Shown here: piece after piece, positions 62,431 to 64,000 of the stretch
How positions within the stretch are numbered: position 1 is the first letter of the stretch
Layout of the letters: each line of letters opens with the position of its first letter
The notes under the pieces: generated by a model
Told to the model about the DNA's origin: nothing
Seen by the model: only the letters and a program-made list of their open reading frames with translations
The model's database searches: none
Position numbers and translations under genes: made by a program
NCBI RefSeq assembly: GCF_000002985.6
Contig: NC_003279.8
Location: 6,510,001 to 6,574,000 of the forward strand
Length of the DNA: 64,000 bases
Origin: Caenorhabditis elegans
Lineage: Eukaryota > Nematoda > Chromadorea > Rhabditida > Rhabditidae
Direction of reading: 5' to 3'

Positions 62431-64000
62431 ATTCAAGTACAATGATTTCAATATTCAAGTTCTATGAACTATATTTTCTACAGTATTCTTTTGTCCAATT
62501 TCTTCCCAATTACCTACTATTCAATTCTGTTTATAGTCTGAAAATTTTTATGTATTTAGATCCTTAAATTAGTATGAATAAAATTATATTGCACTGAGAA
62601 AATATTTCATTCATTACTATGACCTGTCGGATGACTCATATTCTATTTGCTATTTATGTTTTTTTTCTTGCTCCGGAATGAGCTCTGTAGTCAGTTGCTC
62701 AACATTTTTGAAGGGTCAATTGATGGTGACATTTGGCCAATAGACACACTGAGCACATCTGCGGAGCACTCTGACGGCTCGCAAAAGATTGATTTGATCG
62801 GACTTTTACTGGGACGAACTGAGAAAAACCATTGGTTTTCTCTGCGTCTCTTAATTTCTCAAACTCTCTTGATTTAGTATCTTATCGTTTCTTCTAATGC
62901 TCTCTCTGTGTGACATTTTTCATTATAGTTTCTCGAAAATTCTTTGGAGAAAATGTTGCTAGCATTTTGATGTCACTTTCGTTTGAAAACTCCAGAAACC
63001 TCGCCTTTTCCTTATCGTTTTTTAGCATCACTCAGTTAAAATGACCTATTTGTGCCACGAACCCAGTTTTATTGAGAAAAATCGAAATTACTAGGTGAAA
63101 TTCTATTTTTCGTTGACTTTGAATACGTGTTTGATCGAATTTTGATGAAGCAAAAAACATGAAAATTACATGACCTTGCCCTAGATACGTGGCTACATGG
63201 CCTGACCTTTTAATTAACAGAAAATTTTAGGATTTTTTTAGGATTTAATCAGCAGATCATAGATTTTAAAGAATTACATCGTTTTTTAAATCTTCAGAAT
63301 ATTTTTCTGGTTTTTAAGTAAATGTACATTTTATAAACTTTACAAAGTGTAAATAAGAAAAATTATTTTGTTGAGAAAAAAATCGAGCATACAAAAATTG
63401 AGACCCGAAGAACTCGGGGGATGTCCTATTGGGGGGATTACCAACTCGGGGGATTGGCCCCGCCCACAGAACCGTGGCTTGCAATACGCCCATTTCTGCA
63501 ACTGCCGCACGGTTTTAAAACTGTATTTTTCTCAATAGAGCGAGAATTAACAAGAAAAAATAATTTTAAAACCGTGCGGCAGTTGCAAAAATGGGCGTAT
63601 TGCAAGCCACGGTTCTGTGGGCGGGGCCAATCCCCCGAGTTGGTAATCCCCCAATAGGACATCCCCCGAGTTCTTCGGGTCTCCAAAAATTCAGAAAACT
63701 ATATGGAAAAGGAAAAAAGGCAATTGGACATAATAATTTTTATATCCTTCACAATTTTCTGAAACTCAGAGATTTATTCAAATGATTTTTTGTTGGTGTT
63801 TTCAGTGTCCACTTTGAAAAAAATTCCGCAAAAGTTTCCGCAAATTGTTTTTCTCGTGGCGAGACCCATCCGAAAAAATCCGTGCGCCTTTAGAAACGCA
63901 TTACGGTACTTGTCGAGGCTTCTTTTTCAAATATTTACGTTGAATTTGTGTTTTCTTCGTTATTTTCAGATTAATATAATATTAATCCATTCAAATCTTT
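62431..64000. other. Spacer without recognised gene
   Basis: The ipgm-1 3' UTR (AATAAA at about 62578) is followed by about 1.4 kb with no coherent exon set. It contains the foldback element at 63400-63683 and a dispersed-repeat copy near 63855-63910 (GTGGCGAGACCC, GTGCGCCTTTAGAAACGC). It may be the upstream region of a gene beyond base 64000. Confidence 0.5.
63400..63683. repeat. Near-perfect palindromic element, ~120-bp arms
   Basis: GAGACCCGAAGAACTCGGGG at 63400 and the following GATGTCC, CCAACTCGGGGGATTGG, CCGCCCACAGAACCGTGG and GCAACTGCCGCACGGTTTTAAAA blocks recur inverted from about 63563 to 63683. A ~40-bp AT-rich loop separates the arms. Arm GC content is far above the surroundings. 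It is non-coding; the open frames seen in both directions come from the symmetry. Confidence 0.85.

Noticed and set aside
62647-62877. 76-codon open frame after ipgm-1
   Set aside because: Hydrophobic T-rich translation with no family resemblance and no exon partners.
63421-63686. Paired open frames of 78 and 82 codons on opposite strands
   Set aside because: Same cause: a near-perfect inverted repeat, not a gene.

Overview
This window is nematode chromosomal DNA and almost certainly Caenorhabditis elegans chromosome I. It has an AT-rich background, genes split by short introns (often 45-50 bp) with TTTCAG acceptors, trans-splice-type acceptors just before many start codons, and a gene set and order I recognise: gly-2, glh-2, che-1, nuo-2, acdh-4, spg-20, dad-1, tre-1, xpg-1, bag-1, mei-2, ipgm-1. 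Spliced lengths rebuilt by hand agree with the lengths I remember for several products (GLH-2 974 aa, CHE-1 273, TRE-1 567, BAG-1 210, MEI-2 280, long iPGM 539). Gene names rest on memory of these families. No search was run.

Layout. 1-1.6 kb: 3' end of gly-2 (+). 1.8-3.65 kb: unrecognised gene (-). 4.0-7.3 kb: glh-2, a Vasa-type germ-granule helicase (+). 7.6-10.9 kb: che-1, the Glass-type zinc-finger factor (-). 11.6-13.4 kb: multi-pass membrane protein (-). 13.5-15.7 kb: gene-free, with two large inverted-repeat elements. 15.7-18.6 kb: cysteine-rich single-pass membrane protein (+). 19.2-23.0 kb: a probable minus-strand operon of a two-KH protein, complex I subunit nuo-2 and a REEP/TB2-DP1 protein. 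24.1-29.0 kb: secreted DOMON protein (+). 29.2-31.1 kb: small multi-pass protein (-). 32.2-36.5 kb: a six-zinc-finger-like protein and an F-box-like protein (+), operon-spaced. 36.7-44.3 kb: five closely spaced minus-strand genes, dad-1, a small complex III subunit (probably ucr-11), spg-20, an ABT1/ESF2 homologue and acdh-4. 44.9-53.5 kb: tre-1, xpg-1 and a p24 gene (+). 53.7-55.9 kb: mei-2 and bag-1 (-). 56.2-58.8 kb: coiled-coil protein of unknown function (+). 59.6-62.4 kb: ipgm-1 (+). 62.4-64 kb: no gene, one foldback element.

Most genes are housekeeping genes or germline/meiosis genes (glh-2, mei-2, xpg-1). The main oddities are: acdh-4 appears to have lost a short internal coding block and the frame with it, so the segment holding the catalytic glutamate is read out of frame; glh-2 carries a recent duplication of two zinc-knuckle exons with their introns; the DOMON gene seems to use a GC-AG intron; the 56-59 kb coiled-coil protein has an internal tandem duplication; and a dispersed short repeat plus several foldback elements fill introns and spacers. 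I found no prokaryotic-type system, CRISPR array, rRNA or convincing tRNA.
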